Below are positions 23,098 to 31,564 of a stretch of 34,598 nt of DNA, in pieces. The notes under the pieces were generated by a model that saw only the letters and a program-made list of their open reading frames with translations, had not been told where the DNA came from and made no database searches. The translations under genes were made by a program, and so were the position numbers. The stretch spans positions 1-34,598 of the forward strand of contig DXFM01000046.1 of assembly GCA_019114465.1 (NCBI GenBank), read 5' to 3'. Each line of letters begins with the position of its first letter. Position 1 is the first letter of the stretch. The stretch comes from Candidatus Lachnoclostridium avicola. Lineage in GTDB: Bacteria > Bacillota > Clostridia > Lachnospirales > Lachnospiraceae.

Positions 23098-24204
23098 ATG
23101 AAGAAAAGTATTTACATAAAAGCTGCCGCGGTGGCGCTGGCCCTCTCGGTCACCGCGCCGCAGGCGGCCTTCGGGGCGGGGCCCGGGGACGGGCTGATCA
23201 CCATCGAGACGGGGCAGACCAGATACGAGACGGCCACGCCCAGCGAACTTCCGGCCAATACAGGCATTGTCCGCCCGGTGGAGAAATATTCCTACAGCGA
23301 CATGGAACAGGATATCCGGGAACTGCAGGCGAAATACGGCAGCCGGATGACGGTCAATGTGATCGGCACCTCGGCGGACGGAAGAAATCTTTACGAGATC
23401 ATTGTGGGCAACGTAAATGCGGGGAAGCATGTGATGATTCAGGCGGCCATTCACGGCCGGGAGTATATGACGCCTCTGCTGGTGATGAAGCAGCTGGAGA
23501 CCGCTCTGGAGCAGTACGATACGGGAAACTATGAGGGGACGGCCTATTCCAGCCTGTTTAATCAGGCAGCCATCCATTTTATCCCCATGGCAAATCCCGA
23601 CGGGGTGGCCATCAGCCAGTTTGGTCTTCAGGGGATCAATTCCCCGCTGCTGAGACAGGCCATTCAGGAAGCCTATGAGAAAGATCTGGAGGAGGGACGC
23701 ACCACCCTGAGCCTGGACCGGTACCTGACGTACTGGAAGGCCAACGGCCGGGGCGTGGATCTCAACAGCAATTTTGACGCCGGCTGGGAGAAGCTGAGCG
23801 ATCTGGGCCACCCCTCCTATGCAGGATACAAGGGAACTTCCCCTGCTTCGGAACCGGAGAGCATGGCTCTGGTCAATCTGGCCGGCAAATACCAGTGGTC
23901 CCTGGTGCTCAATTACCACTCCATGGGAGAGGTGATTTACTGGGACTATGAGGGAAATCTGGTCCAGTCTGAGTCGAAGGAGCTGGCGGATCTGGTGGCC
24001 GGGATCACCGGATACCGGCAGATTGATTCCAGCGGCGGAGGCGGATACAAAGACTGGCTTCAGATCCGGGAAAATCCCGTTCCCAGCGTTACGGTGGAGG
24101 TGGGATCCGTGTCCTGCCCCATGCCTTTAAGCGAGTGGGCGCGGGTATGGCCGCAGAATGAAAACGTATGGGCAGCTGTCCTTTCCTGGGCAGTGTCCTC
24201 ATAG
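23098..24204 (+). CDS. secreted M14 family zinc carboxypeptidase
   Basis: 368 residues with a clear signal peptide (MKKSIYIKAAAVALALSV, likely cut after AFG-A). The M14 zinc site is present: His119 and Glu122 (IHGRE), and the third ligand His in VLNYHSMGE; the catalytic Glu is in VTVEVGS near the C terminus. NPDGV and NGRGVDLNSNFD give the substrate-binding Asn/Arg region. M14 enzymes with this architecture in Gram-positives often cut gamma-D-Glu-mDAP bonds in peptidoglycan peptides, which fits the L,D-transpeptidase nearby. ATG 23098 follows AGGAG. The next gene begins after 18 bases. Confidence 0.92.
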   Translation: MKKSIYIKAAAVALALSVTAPQAAFGAGPGDGLITIETGQTRYETATPSELPANTGIVRPVEKYSYSDMEQDIRELQAKYGSRMTVNVIGTSADGRNLYEIIVGNVNAGKHVMIQAAIHGREYMTPLLVMKQLETALEQYDTGNYEGTAYSSLFNQAAIHFIPMANPDGVAISQFGLQGINSPLLRQAIQEAYEKDLEEGRTTLSLDRYLTYWKANGRGVDLNSNFDAGWEKLSDLGHPSYAGYKGTSPASEPESMALVNLAGKYQWSLVLNYHSMGEVIYWDYEGNLVQSESKELADLVAGITGYRQIDSSGGGGYKDWLQIRENPVPSVTVEVGSVSCPMPLSEWARVWPQNENVWAAVLSWAVSS

Positions 24205-24222
24205 AATTACAGGAGACAGTTT

Positions 24223-25014
24223 ATGGAGATGCACAGCGGATGCGGAGGTCAGATCCCCGTGGAGGAGGTAGTTGACCGCCTGGACCAGCTGCTGGAGAGG
24301 GACCTGACCGGGGAGGCGGAGGACCACCTGTATTCCTGGCTGGAAAAAGCCAGGGACCTGGGAGACTGGCAGGGGGAGCTCACCCTGCAGAATGAGCTCA
24401 TGGGCTTTCACAGAAGCAGCGGAAAGAAAGAAAAAGGGCTTCGCGCCGTGAGAGAGGGAATCGGGCTGATCCAAAGCCGCGGTATGGAGAAAACGGTGAC
24501 CGGAGCCACCACATTTTTAAACGCGGCTACCACCATGAAGGCTTTCGGGGATCCGGAGGGAGCCATTCCCTGGTATGAGAAGGCGGAAAAGATTTACAAC
24601 CGCTCTCTGCAGGAGGGAGATTACCGTTTCGCCGGCCTTTACAATAATCTGGCTCTGGCCTGGACCGATCTGGGGCAGTACGAGAGGGCGCTTCTCTATT
24701 ACAACCGGGCCCTGGGGCTGTTAGAGAAGCTGCCGGGAAGTTTCGGAGAACTGGCGGTGACCTGGGTCAACCTGGCCTGCCTGTGGGAGAAAAAGGAGAC
24801 GGATCCGGACCGCCGGGAAGAGCGGACCGGGGACTGTCTGGACCGGGCCATGGCCTGTCTGGATGACCCGGAGGCTGTGCGGGACGGATACTATGCCTTT
24901 ACCTGCAGAAAATGCGCTCCCACCTTCGGGTATTTCGGCCGCTTTCTGGCGGAGAGAGAGCTGAAAGAACGGGCGGAAGCCATATACGGGAGAGTGCGGA
25001 ATGAAAGGACTTGA
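24223..25014 (+). CDS. tetratricopeptide repeat protein
   Basis: 263 residues, cytosolic. Helical pairs with TPR spacing are visible at about residues 85-190, for example ATTFLNAATTMKAFGDPEGA with IPWYEKAEKIYNRSL, and YNNLALAWTDLGQYERALLY with YNRALGLLEKL. TPR arrays bind other proteins. It overlaps the following DUF4037 gene by 14 bases, so the two products most likely work together; fused or adjacent TPR and DUF4037 proteins are known in clostridia. AGGAG lies seven bases before the ATG at 24223. Function unknown. Confidence 0.8.
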   Translation: MEMHSGCGGQIPVEEVVDRLDQLLERDLTGEAEDHLYSWLEKARDLGDWQGELTLQNELMGFHRSSGKKEKGLRAVREGIGLIQSRGMEKTVTGATTFLNAATTMKAFGDPEGAIPWYEKAEKIYNRSLQEGDYRFAGLYNNLALAWTDLGQYERALLYYNRALGLLEKLPGSFGELAVTWVNLACLWEKKETDPDRREERTGDCLDRAMACLDDPEAVRDGYYAFTCRKCAPTFGYFGRFLAERELKERAEAIYGRVRNERT

Positions 25015-25918
25015 ACTGGCGAAAGCCTATTATGAGGAATACGGCAGACCCATGATCCGGGAAAAGTTTCCGGACTACGAGGGAAGAATCGCCGTGGGGC
25101 TGGCGGGAGAGGGATCGGAGTGCTTTGGGTACGACGATGAGATCTCCCGGGACCACGATTTTGAGGCAGGCTTCTGCCTGTGGATTACAGAACAGGACGG
25201 GGAAGCCATCGGCTTTCCCTTATTTCGCGCTTACGGGAAGCTTCCGGATGAATACATGGGAATCCGGAAGGAGAAGACCAGCCTGTTCGGCGGAAACCGC
25301 CGGGGAGTGATGGATATTTCCGAGTTTTACAGCCGGATGATCGGCTGCCCGGGAGTGCCGGAGAGCTGGGAGCAGTGGCTGGCCATTCCAGAATACGCCC
25401 TCGCCCAGGCGGTGAACGGGCAGGTATTCCGGGATGACCTGGGGGAATTTTCCAGGATCCGGAACGAGCTGGTCAGAGGATATCCGGAGGACGTGCGGAA
25501 GAAAAAAATAGCGGCCAGGGCGGCTCTCATGGCCCAGGCCGGACAGTACAATTACAGCAGGTGCAGAAGGCGGGGAGAGTACGGTGCGGCGGCCCTGGCC
25601 GCGGCGGAATTTGCAAAGGCAGCAATTTCCATGGTATTTTTGCTGAATAACCGTTATACTCCTTATTACAAATGGATGCTGCGGGCCATGGGGGAACTTC
25701 CCGTGCTTGGGGATCTGCGGCCGTCCATGGAGCTGCTCCTTGCAGGGGGAGATGACCAGAGCAGGCGGATCGAGGAGATCTGCGGCCGTGTGGTCAGAGA
25801 ACTGCAGCGTCAGGGACTGACAGGGGGAAACTGGGAGTATCTGGAACCCCACGCTCTGGCGGTGACGGAGACCATTCGTGACGGGGCGGTGAGAAACCTG
25901 CACCTGATGGAAGGATAA
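25001..25918 (+). CDS. DUF4037 nucleotidyltransferase-like protein
   Basis: 305 residues. The N-terminal part has a nucleotidyltransferase signature: Gly38-Ser39 in LAGEGSECFGYDD and Asp51-x-Asp53 in SRDHDFEAGF, the GS...DxD pattern of polymerase-beta-type enzymes. The C-terminal half is a helical bundle (about residues 185-300) such as is seen in aminoglycoside nucleotidyltransferases. Neither substrate nor reaction is known for DUF4037. It overlaps the TPR gene by 14 bases and precedes the L,D-transpeptidase gene by 14 bases. Confidence 0.8.
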   Translation: MKGLELAKAYYEEYGRPMIREKFPDYEGRIAVGLAGEGSECFGYDDEISRDHDFEAGFCLWITEQDGEAIGFPLFRAYGKLPDEYMGIRKEKTSLFGGNRRGVMDISEFYSRMIGCPGVPESWEQWLAIPEYALAQAVNGQVFRDDLGEFSRIRNELVRGYPEDVRKKKIAARAALMAQAGQYNYSRCRRRGEYGAAALAAAEFAKAAISMVFLLNNRYTPYYKWMLRAMGELPVLGDLRPSMELLLAGGDDQSRRIEEICGRVVRELQRQGLTGGNWEYLEPHALAVTETIRDGAVRNLHLMEG

Positions 25919-25932
25919 TATTTGGAGGAAGA

Positions 25933-27828
25933 ATGAAAGATTTGCAGAACAAGGGGCCGGAGATGACCGGAGCGCCGGAGGGGGAAAACCGGGGAAGGAG
26001 CCGGAGAAAGCCGGAGAAACGGGGGAAAATAGATAATGGCAGAACGCAGCCGGGCGTTTCGTCCGGGGCGGGCGGACAGACCGGGGGAGATGGGCCGGCG
26101 GCGCAGAAGCCGGGCGGACCGGAATCCGGACTGCCCCCTGCAGGAACACCTGTCAGAAAGAAGGCGGTGCGCGCCGGAGCGGCAGCGGCGGCTCTGGCCG
26201 CAGTTCTGGCCGGGGCGTACCTGTATATCGGTACTACATACAGAAACGCGTTTTTCAACGGCACGGTGATCAACGGGATGAATGTGTCGGGAAAAACAGT
26301 GGATCAGGTGAAAGACATGATCTCCCAGGGAACAGAAGGCTATATTCTGACCCTGGAAGAGCGGGGCGGGAAGACCGAGTCCATAGAGGGGGAAGCCATC
26401 GGCTTGGAGGCGGAGTTTGACGGCAGCCTGGAAGAGCTGCTGGAGGAACAGAATCCCTACGCCTGGCTGGGGGCCTGGATTCAGGGACGGGAGTATGAGA
26501 TTCCCACTCTGGTAATTTATGATGAAGGCGAGCTGGAGACTGCTGTCCGGAGCCTGGACTGCCTGGATGAGGAGCGGATCCAGAAACCGGAAAATGCCAG
26601 GATTTCCCAGTATGTGTCCGGAGAGGGCTACTCCATTGTGGAGGAGACAGAGGGAAATGAGCCGGACTATGACCGGCTGAAAGCGGCAGTGGAGCAGGCG
26701 GTCTCCAGCCTCCAGCGGGAGCTTTCCCTGGAGGAAGCAGGCGTTTACGCGGAACCGGAAGTCCGGGCGGACGATCCGATTCTGGCCGGCCTTCTGGAGG
26801 ACTATAACCGCTATGCCGGGGTGAAGATCACCTATACGTTCGGCGACCAGACGGAAGTCCTGGACGGGGAGACCATCAGCCAGTGGCTGTATGACGATGG
26901 CAGTCAGGTGATTATTTCCGATGAGGGAGCGGCAGAGTATGTTCAAACCCTGGCCACAAAATACAACACGGCGTACCGGGCCAAAAGCCTGAAGACCTCC
27001 TACGGCCCCACGGTCACCATCAGCAAGGGAAATTACGGATGGAGGATCAATCAGTCCCAGGAAAGGGCGGAGCTGGTGGCGATGGTACAGGCGGGGGAGA
27101 GCGGCACGAGAGAGCCGGTTTATTCCCAGACTGCGGCCAGCCATGGAGCCAATGACTATGGAGATACCTATGTGGAGGTGAACCTGACCGCCCAGCATCT
27201 GTTCTTCTACAAGGACGGAAAACTGCTGGTGGAGTCGGATTTTGTGTCGGGAAACGCGGCCAGAGGCTGGTCCACCCCTTCCGGAGCTTATCCTCTCACC
27301 TACAAGGAGAGAAACGCCACGCTCAACGGAGAAGGCTACAGCACGCCGGTTTCCTACTGGATGCCGTTTAATGGAGGTATCGGCCTCCACGACGCCAGCT
27401 GGCGGTCCAGTTTCGGAGGAACGATTTACAAGACCAACGGATCCCACGGCTGCATTAACCTGCCGCCGTCGGTGGCAAAGACCATCTACGAGAACATCTC
27501 CAAAGGAGATCCGGTGCTCTGCTACGAGCTGGCGGGAACAGAACAGACAACTACCACCAACGCCGGCGGAAAGCCGGTTCAGACCCAGCCGGCCCAGACG
27601 CAGCCGGCAGAAACTCAGCCGGCCCAGACCCAGCCGGCCCAGACCCAGCCGGCGGAAACGCAGCCGGCCCAGACGCAGCCGGCGGAAACCCAGCCGGCCC
27701 AGACCCAGCCGGCGGAAACCCAGCCAGCCCAGACCCAGCCCAGCGGAAGCCAGCCCGCCGGTCCGGGAGAGGTGACGGGGAACACGCCCGGCGGAAGTGA
27801 GGCAGCAGGGCCCGGGGTGGGACTGTAA
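25933..27828 (+). CDS. membrane-anchored L,D-transpeptidase (YkuD) with PG-binding domain
   Basis: 631 residues. Order: charged, Pro/Gly-rich cytoplasmic tail (1-75), one membrane helix (about 79-100), a PG_binding_4-like region (about 105-400, starting FFNGTVINGMNVSGKTVDQV), a YkuD domain (about 415-535) with catalytic Cys507 in SHGCINLPP and the upstream His in GIGLHDASW, and a C-terminal tail of eleven five-residue QTQPA/ETQPA units followed by a Gly/Pro-rich end. It makes 3-3 cross-links or attaches proteins to peptidoglycan. ATG 25933 follows GGAGGAAG. It ends the cluster before a strong terminator. Confidence 0.93.
   Translation: MKDLQNKGPEMTGAPEGENRGRSRRKPEKRGKIDNGRTQPGVSSGAGGQTGGDGPAAQKPGGPESGLPPAGTPVRKKAVRAGAAAAALAAVLAGAYLYIGTTYRNAFFNGTVINGMNVSGKTVDQVKDMISQGTEGYILTLEERGGKTESIEGEAIGLEAEFDGSLEELLEEQNPYAWLGAWIQGREYEIPTLVIYDEGELETAVRSLDCLDEERIQKPENARISQYVSGEGYSIVEETEGNEPDYDRLKAAVEQAVSSLQRELSLEEAGVYAEPEVRADDPILAGLLEDYNRYAGVKITYTFGDQTEVLDGETISQWLYDDGSQVIISDEGAAEYVQTLATKYNTAYRAKSLKTSYGPTVTISKGNYGWRINQSQERAELVAMVQAGESGTREPVYSQTAASHGANDYGDTYVEVNLTAQHLFFYKDGKLLVESDFVSGNAARGWSTPSGAYPLTYKERNATLNGEGYSTPVSYWMPFNGGIGLHDASWRSSFGGTIYKTNGSHGCINLPPSVAKTIYENISKGDPVLCYELAGTEQTTTTNAGGKPVQTQPAQTQPAETQPAQTQPAQTQPAETQPAQTQPAETQPAQTQPAETQPAQTQPSGSQPAGPGEVTGNTPGGSEAAGPGVGL
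27580..27744 (+). repeat. 15-base tandem repeat coding for QTQPA/ETQPA
   Basis: Eleven 15-base units, each close to CAGACCCAGCCGGCC or GAAACCCAGCCGGCC, code for Gln/Glu-Thr-Gln-Pro-Ala near the C terminus of the L,D-transpeptidase. Unit length is a multiple of three, so gain or loss keeps the frame. Confidence 0.9.
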
Positions 27829-27900
27829 GACAGAGGACGGCAGGTCCGGCGGGAAGCCGGATCTCCGGAGTCTGCGGAAAATATTTATCAGCACAGACAA

Positions 27901-27955
27901 AAAACAGCCGGGGCGGCCGCAGAGAGAATGATTCTGCGGCTGCCCCGGCTGTTTT
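27901..27955. terminator. bidirectional terminator between L,D-transpeptidase and DUF3842 genes
   Basis: 23-base arms (27901-27923, 27933-27955) pair at all but one position around a nine-base loop; each strand ends in TTTT. It separates two convergent genes. Confidence 0.92.
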
Positions 27956-27992
27956 ATGTTTAGCTGGGGGCGGGTCGTCTGAGGGAGTCTGG

Positions 27993-28409
27993 TCACCGGC
28001 TCTGGCTCAGCAGTTCATCTACCCGTTCCACTACCTCGCGGATGTAGCTGCCTAGGGGAAGCTCCCGGCATCCGGCCACAAACTGGTGGCAGCGGCTGGA
28101 AGGGATGAGGATTTTCTGGGCGGGGCTGCTGCCCACGGCCACCGCCATGGCGGGGGTGATCTCCCCCAGAAGAGAGTTGGCAATGACGATGCCGATGGGG
28201 CCGATGATGATGTCAGCGTCCCGGCTGTTTACCACCACCGGGTTTTCTCCCGTGGCTCCGGCGTCTGCTCCGGCCTTCAGCATGGCGGAGGTGGCGATGC
28301 TGTTGGTGCCCACGGCGATCAGCTCCAGCTCCGGATGGGCTTTTTTCAGCTGTTCCACCACGCCCTTTCCCATTTTTCCTCCCTGGCCGTCGATGACGAT
28401 AATTTTCAT
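27993..28409 (-). CDS. DUF3842 family protein
   Basis: 138 residues. The start MKIIVIDGQGGKMGKGVV is a Rossmann-like nucleotide-binding loop (G-x-G-G-x-x-G), and the rest (ELIAVGTNSIATSAMLKAGA, ADIIIGPIGIVIANSLLGEI, KILIPSSRCHQFVAG) is the conserved DUF3842 pattern. The function is not known; the pattern suggests a dinucleotide or metabolite-binding protein. I chose the ATG at 28407-28409 with AGGAG eight bases upstream; an in-frame ATG ten codons earlier lies before the ribosome binding site within a 14-base direct repeat. Confidence 0.85.
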   Translation of the reverse strand: MKIIVIDGQGGKMGKGVVEQLKKAHPELELIAVGTNSIATSAMLKAGADAGATGENPVVVNSRDADIIIGPIGIVIANSLLGEITPAMAVAVGSSPAQKILIPSSRCHQFVAGCRELPLGSYIREVVERVDELLSQSR

Positions 28410-28462
28410 GTGTATAACTCCTGTCTGATGAATTTTCATGTGTACAAGCTGCTAATAAATGT

Positions 28463-28491
28463 ATTATAATATGCGGGAACGGCGGGCGCAA
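28463..28491 (-). promoter_or_regulatory. promoter of the DUF3842 gene
   Basis: On the minus strand TTGCGC (plus 28486-28491), 17 bases, TATAAT (plus 28463-28468). The -10 lies in a symmetric TATTATAATA, so it may also serve the plus-strand importer genes, although no good plus -35 is visible. Confidence 0.6.
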
Positions 28492-28553
28492 GAACCGGAA
28501 ACAGAATCCGGTGGATTTTCCGGGAAACGCCTGAAGTGAAGGAGGATCGTAAC

Positions 28554-29198
28554 ATGATGGATTTGTTGTCTTCCATTTTTTCTCTGTACCGGGACCGGGC
28601 GGACTGGTTCGCCGGTCTTCTGGCAGACCACATTATGCTGGCCCTCAGCGCCATAGCCATGTCCCTGATTATCGGTCTTCTGCTGGGAATCTGGATTTCA
28701 GAGCAGCCGAAGATCGCGCCGGCGGTGATGGGCGTGTGCAATGTGATGTACACGGTTCCGTCCATCTCCCTTCTGGGCATACTCATCCCGTTTACGGGGA
28801 TTGGCAATAAGACGGCGGTGATCGCCCTCACCATTTACGGGATTATGCCCATGGTGCGGAACACCTATGTGGGCCTGACCACTCTGGACCGGGATATTCT
28901 GGAAGCGGCCCAGGGAATGGGAAGCACAAGAATGCAGACTCTTCTGCGGGTCAAGCTTCCCATGGCGGCGGGAGTGATTCTGGCCGGCGTGCGGAATATG
29001 GTGGTGATGACCATATCCGTGGCAGGTATCGCGTCGTTTGTGGGGGCTGGAGGCCTGGGTGTGGCCATTTACCGGGGAATCACCATCTACAACCCGGCTA
29101 TGACTGCCGCGGGCAGCATTCTTATCGCCCTGTTGGCCCTGGTCTTTGACCTGGTGCTGGGAAAACTGGAAAAATATTTTAAAAAGAGAGGTAGCTGA
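28554..29198 (+). CDS. OpuC-type compatible-solute ABC transporter permease
   Basis: 214 residues with five to six membrane helices. The block YTVPSISLLGILIPFTGIGN, the EAA-type loop LEAAQGMGSTRMQTLLRVKLP and the late VAGIASFVGAGGLGVAIYRG are diagnostic for glycine betaine/carnitine/choline permeases of the OpuCB/ProW group. ATG 28554 is eight bases after AAGGAGG; an in-frame GTG at 28536 lies before it. The next gene begins two bases after the stop. There is only one permease gene here, so it probably forms a homodimer. Confidence 0.92.
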   Translation: MMDLLSSIFSLYRDRADWFAGLLADHIMLALSAIAMSLIIGLLLGIWISEQPKIAPAVMGVCNVMYTVPSISLLGILIPFTGIGNKTAVIALTIYGIMPMVRNTYVGLTTLDRDILEAAQGMGSTRMQTLLRVKLPMAAGVILAGVRNMVVMTISVAGIASFVGAGGLGVAIYRGITIYNPAMTAAGSILIALLALVFDLVLGKLEKYFKKRGS

Positions 29199-29199
29199 G

Positions 29200-30210
29200 A
29201 TGAAGAAAGTGAAATTGTGGACAGCTGCGGCCCTGACCGCGGCACTTGTGGGAGCAATGGCAGGCTGCGGAGGAAACTCCGGGGAGGAGACGGCTGCGGA
29301 GAGCAGCGCCGGACAGGAGAGCGCAGATGCCGCTGCCGGCGGGGAATCCGGAGAAGAGACGAAAGGTGCCGCGGCGGTCACGGATCCTGTGCGCATCGCC
29401 ACCAAACCTATGACGGAACAGTATATTCTGGGAGAGATGCTGGGGATGCTCATTGAAGATGAGACGGGCTATTCCGTGGAGATCACCAAGGGCATCGGCG
29501 GAGGCACCAGCAATATTCAGCCGGCCATGGAGGCGGGAGAATTTGACCTCTATCCGGAATACACCTCCAGCGGCTGGGTTCTTGTTCTGGGCCATTCCGC
29601 GGAGGGGATGACCGACGAGGAGATGTTCCAGGAATTAAAGCAGGAATACGAAGAGAAATACGGCATGACCTGGCTGGGGCTGTACGGCTTTAACAACACC
29701 TATACCGTGGTGGTGCGGGGCGAGGTGGCCGATGAGTACGGTCTGACAAAGACCAGCGACCTGGCCCCTGTGGCAGGCGAGCTGACCTTCGGCGGCAATC
29801 CGGACTATCTGGAGAGGGAGGACGGTTTCCCGGCTCTCTGCGAGACCTACGGACTGGAATTCGGCAAAGTGGCGGACATTGATATCGGTCTGAAATATCA
29901 GGCTCTGGCTTCCGGCGACATTGACGTGACCAACGCCTACACCACGGATGCCCAGCTGGGAAATAAGGCCCTGGATGTGAGAGCTCTGGAGGACGACAAA
30001 CATCTGCAGGTGAATTACTACTGCTCCACGGTGGTGCGCCAGGATTCTCTGGAAAAATTCCCGGGACTGGAGGATGCCCTCATGAAAATGGACGGAATCT
30101 TAACGGACCAGGAGATGGCGAACCTGAATTACCAGGTGGAAGTGGAAGGAAAGGACGAGCAGGATGTGGCCAGGGAATTCCTGACGGAGAAGGGACTGCT
30201 GGAGGAGTAA
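29200..30210 (+). CDS. OpuC-type substrate-binding lipoprotein
   Basis: 336 residues. The signal peptide ends in a lipobox (GAMAGC, Cys23), followed by an acidic Ala/Gly/Ser/Glu linker and a substrate-binding domain of the glycine betaine/OpuAC type: VRIATKPMTEQYILGEMLG, ITKGIGGGTSNIQPAM, GEFDLYPEYTSSGW, IDVTNAYTTDAQL. Betaine, choline or carnitine would be the likely cargo; I cannot decide which from the pocket residues. ATG 29200 was chosen because it places a normal signal peptide; an upstream in-frame ATG at 29146 lies inside the permease gene. Confidence 0.9.
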   Translation: MKKVKLWTAAALTAALVGAMAGCGGNSGEETAAESSAGQESADAAAGGESGEETKGAAAVTDPVRIATKPMTEQYILGEMLGMLIEDETGYSVEITKGIGGGTSNIQPAMEAGEFDLYPEYTSSGWVLVLGHSAEGMTDEEMFQELKQEYEEKYGMTWLGLYGFNNTYTVVVRGEVADEYGLTKTSDLAPVAGELTFGGNPDYLEREDGFPALCETYGLEFGKVADIDIGLKYQALASGDIDVTNAYTTDAQLGNKALDVRALEDDKHLQVNYYCSTVVRQDSLEKFPGLEDALMKMDGILTDQEMANLNYQVEVEGKDEQDVAREFLTEKGLLEE

Positions 30211-30213
30211 GGA

Positions 30214-30969
30214 ATGGAACCGATCATTCGTTTTGAACAGGTCTCAAAAGCCTACGGGGCGGAGCCGGTGCTGAAAGATTTTTCCCTGGATGTGTTTCCG
30301 GGGGAGTTTCTCACGGTCATCGGCCGCTCCGGCTGCGGAAAGACCACGGCGTTAAAGCTGGTGAACGGCCTGATCGCCCCGGACAGCGGCCGGGTGCTGG
30401 TCCGCGGGCAGGACGTTCAGAAAACAGATCAGGTAAAACTTCGCCGCCATATCGGCTATGCCATTCAGAATGTGGGCCTGTTTCCCCACATGACAGTGGC
30501 GAAAAATATCGCCTACGTGCCCTCCATCTCCGGACTTTCCGGATGGAAGGGGGAGGAAGGCAGGCAGAAGGCCGCTGACCTGCTCCATCTCGTGGGCCTG
30601 GATGAGAGCCTGGCGGGCCGCTTCCCCAGAGAGCTTTCCGGCGGACAGCGTCAGCGGGTGGGCATCGCCAGAGCCCTGGCGGCTTCCCCGGATATTCTGC
30701 TCATGGACGAGCCCTTCGGGGCAGTGGATGAGATTACCAGAATCCAGCTGCAGGACGAGATCCTCCGCATCCACGGGGAGCGGAAGCTCACGGTGATGTT
30801 TGTGACCCATGACATTGAAGAAGCCCTGAAACTGGGAACCAGAACACTGGTGATGGAAAAAGGCCGGGCGGTCCAGTGCGATCCGCCCAGCCGTCTGCTG
30901 GCTGCTCCCGCCACAGAATTTGTGGAGCAGCTGGTGTGCAGAAGGAGAGAACTGGCGGTCCGTGTATAG
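30214..30969 (+). CDS. OpuC-type ABC transporter ATP-binding protein
   Basis: 251 residues. Walker A GRSGCGKTT, Q-loop IGYAIQNVGLFPHM, signature LSGGQRQRVGIARAL, Walker B ILLMDEPFGAVD and H-loop FVTHDIEEA are all present. It lacks the C-terminal CBS domains through which many OpuCA/OpuAA proteins sense ionic strength, so osmotic gating would have to work differently. It starts three bases after the binding protein stop, completing a permease-binding protein-ATPase operon. Confidence 0.93.
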   Translation: MEPIIRFEQVSKAYGAEPVLKDFSLDVFPGEFLTVIGRSGCGKTTALKLVNGLIAPDSGRVLVRGQDVQKTDQVKLRRHIGYAIQNVGLFPHMTVAKNIAYVPSISGLSGWKGEEGRQKAADLLHLVGLDESLAGRFPRELSGGQRQRVGIARALAASPDILLMDEPFGAVDEITRIQLQDEILRIHGERKLTVMFVTHDIEEALKLGTRTLVMEKGRAVQCDPPSRLLAAPATEFVEQLVCRRRELAVRV

Positions 30970-30982
30970 ACCGCCGGTTTTT
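30954..30982 (+). terminator. terminator of the OpuC-type operon
   Basis: GGCGGTC (30954-30960) pairs with GACCGCC (30969-30975), followed by GGTTTTT. The hairpin overlaps the stop codon of the ATPase gene. Confidence 0.75.
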
Positions 30983-31018
30983 CCGGAAAAAAAGACTCTT
31001 TTTATCCTGTCTGATCTG

Positions 31019-31564
31019 TCAGATCTTATCGGCTAAGGCGGCAGCCTGGGCGCAGCCGTCTGTCTTTTCAATATCGCCCGCGTTCAGCACGCCGGGAACC
31101 AGAACTTCTCCAACCATCTTCCACTTGTTGAGGGCGGCCGTCCGTTCCATGGGGATCCGGACTCCATCCAGCACAGTCATATCTTCCTCTTCGCAGCAGG
31201 CGATGAGGGCGCATTCCTTGTCGGAAATGTCTTTTCCGCCCACAACCAGAGAATAGAGGCGGTCGATCACTCCCTTGATCTGGGCCGGGATGGAATACCA
31301 GTAGACCGGCATGGTAAACACCAGAGCGTCCGCCTCCAGAACCGCCGGGGCGATGGTGTTGAAATCGTCGTCGAAGGAACAGGCCTTTCCCGTTTTAAAG
31401 CAGGTTTCGCAGGCATGGCAGCCGCCGATTTTCATCATGGCGGCGTCAAATCTGGTTACTTCATGGCCCTTGGCCTCCGCCGCTTTGATGAATGCCTCCG
31501 TCATGGCGAAACTGTTGCCGTTCTTTCTCGGACTTCCTGTGATCACAACAATTTTTTTGCTTAT
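31019..31564 (-). CDS. iron-sulfur flavoprotein (NADPH-dependent FMN reductase family), ATA start
   Basis: 181 residues. The N-terminal FMN loop is ITGSPRKNGNS; then comes a compact Cys cluster CHACETCFKTGKAC (CX2CX2CX6C) followed by FDDDF, the 4Fe-4S signature of Isf-type flavoproteins, and MPVYWYSIPAQIKGVIDR as the second flavin segment. There is no ATG, GTG or TTG at the expected place: AGGAGG (plus 31573-31578) is eight bases before ATA (31562-31564), which gives the family-like start (M)SKKIVVITGSP. The frame stays open upstream to 31675 but through its own promoter. Divergent from hxlR. Confidence 0.85.
   Translation of the reverse strand: MSKKIVVITGSPRKNGNSFAMTEAFIKAAEAKGHEVTRFDAAMMKIGGCHACETCFKTGKACSFDDDFNTIAPAVLEADALVFTMPVYWYSIPAQIKGVIDRLYSLVVGGKDISDKECALIACCEEEDMTVLDGVRIPMERTAALNKWKMVGEVLVPGVLNAGDIEKTDGCAQAAALADKI

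Noticed and set aside
27580..27744. CRISPR-like array
   Set aside because: Units are 15 bases, contiguous, without unique spacers, and in frame within a protein gene; they are coding repeats. The same holds for the larC repeat.
25810..27996. 728-codon open frame on the minus strand opposite the L,D-transpeptidase
   Set aside because: It mirrors the GC-rich, repeat-containing gene on the other strand; its product is low-complexity (Arg/Leu/Gly runs from the QTQPA repeat) and has no ribosome binding site or domain.
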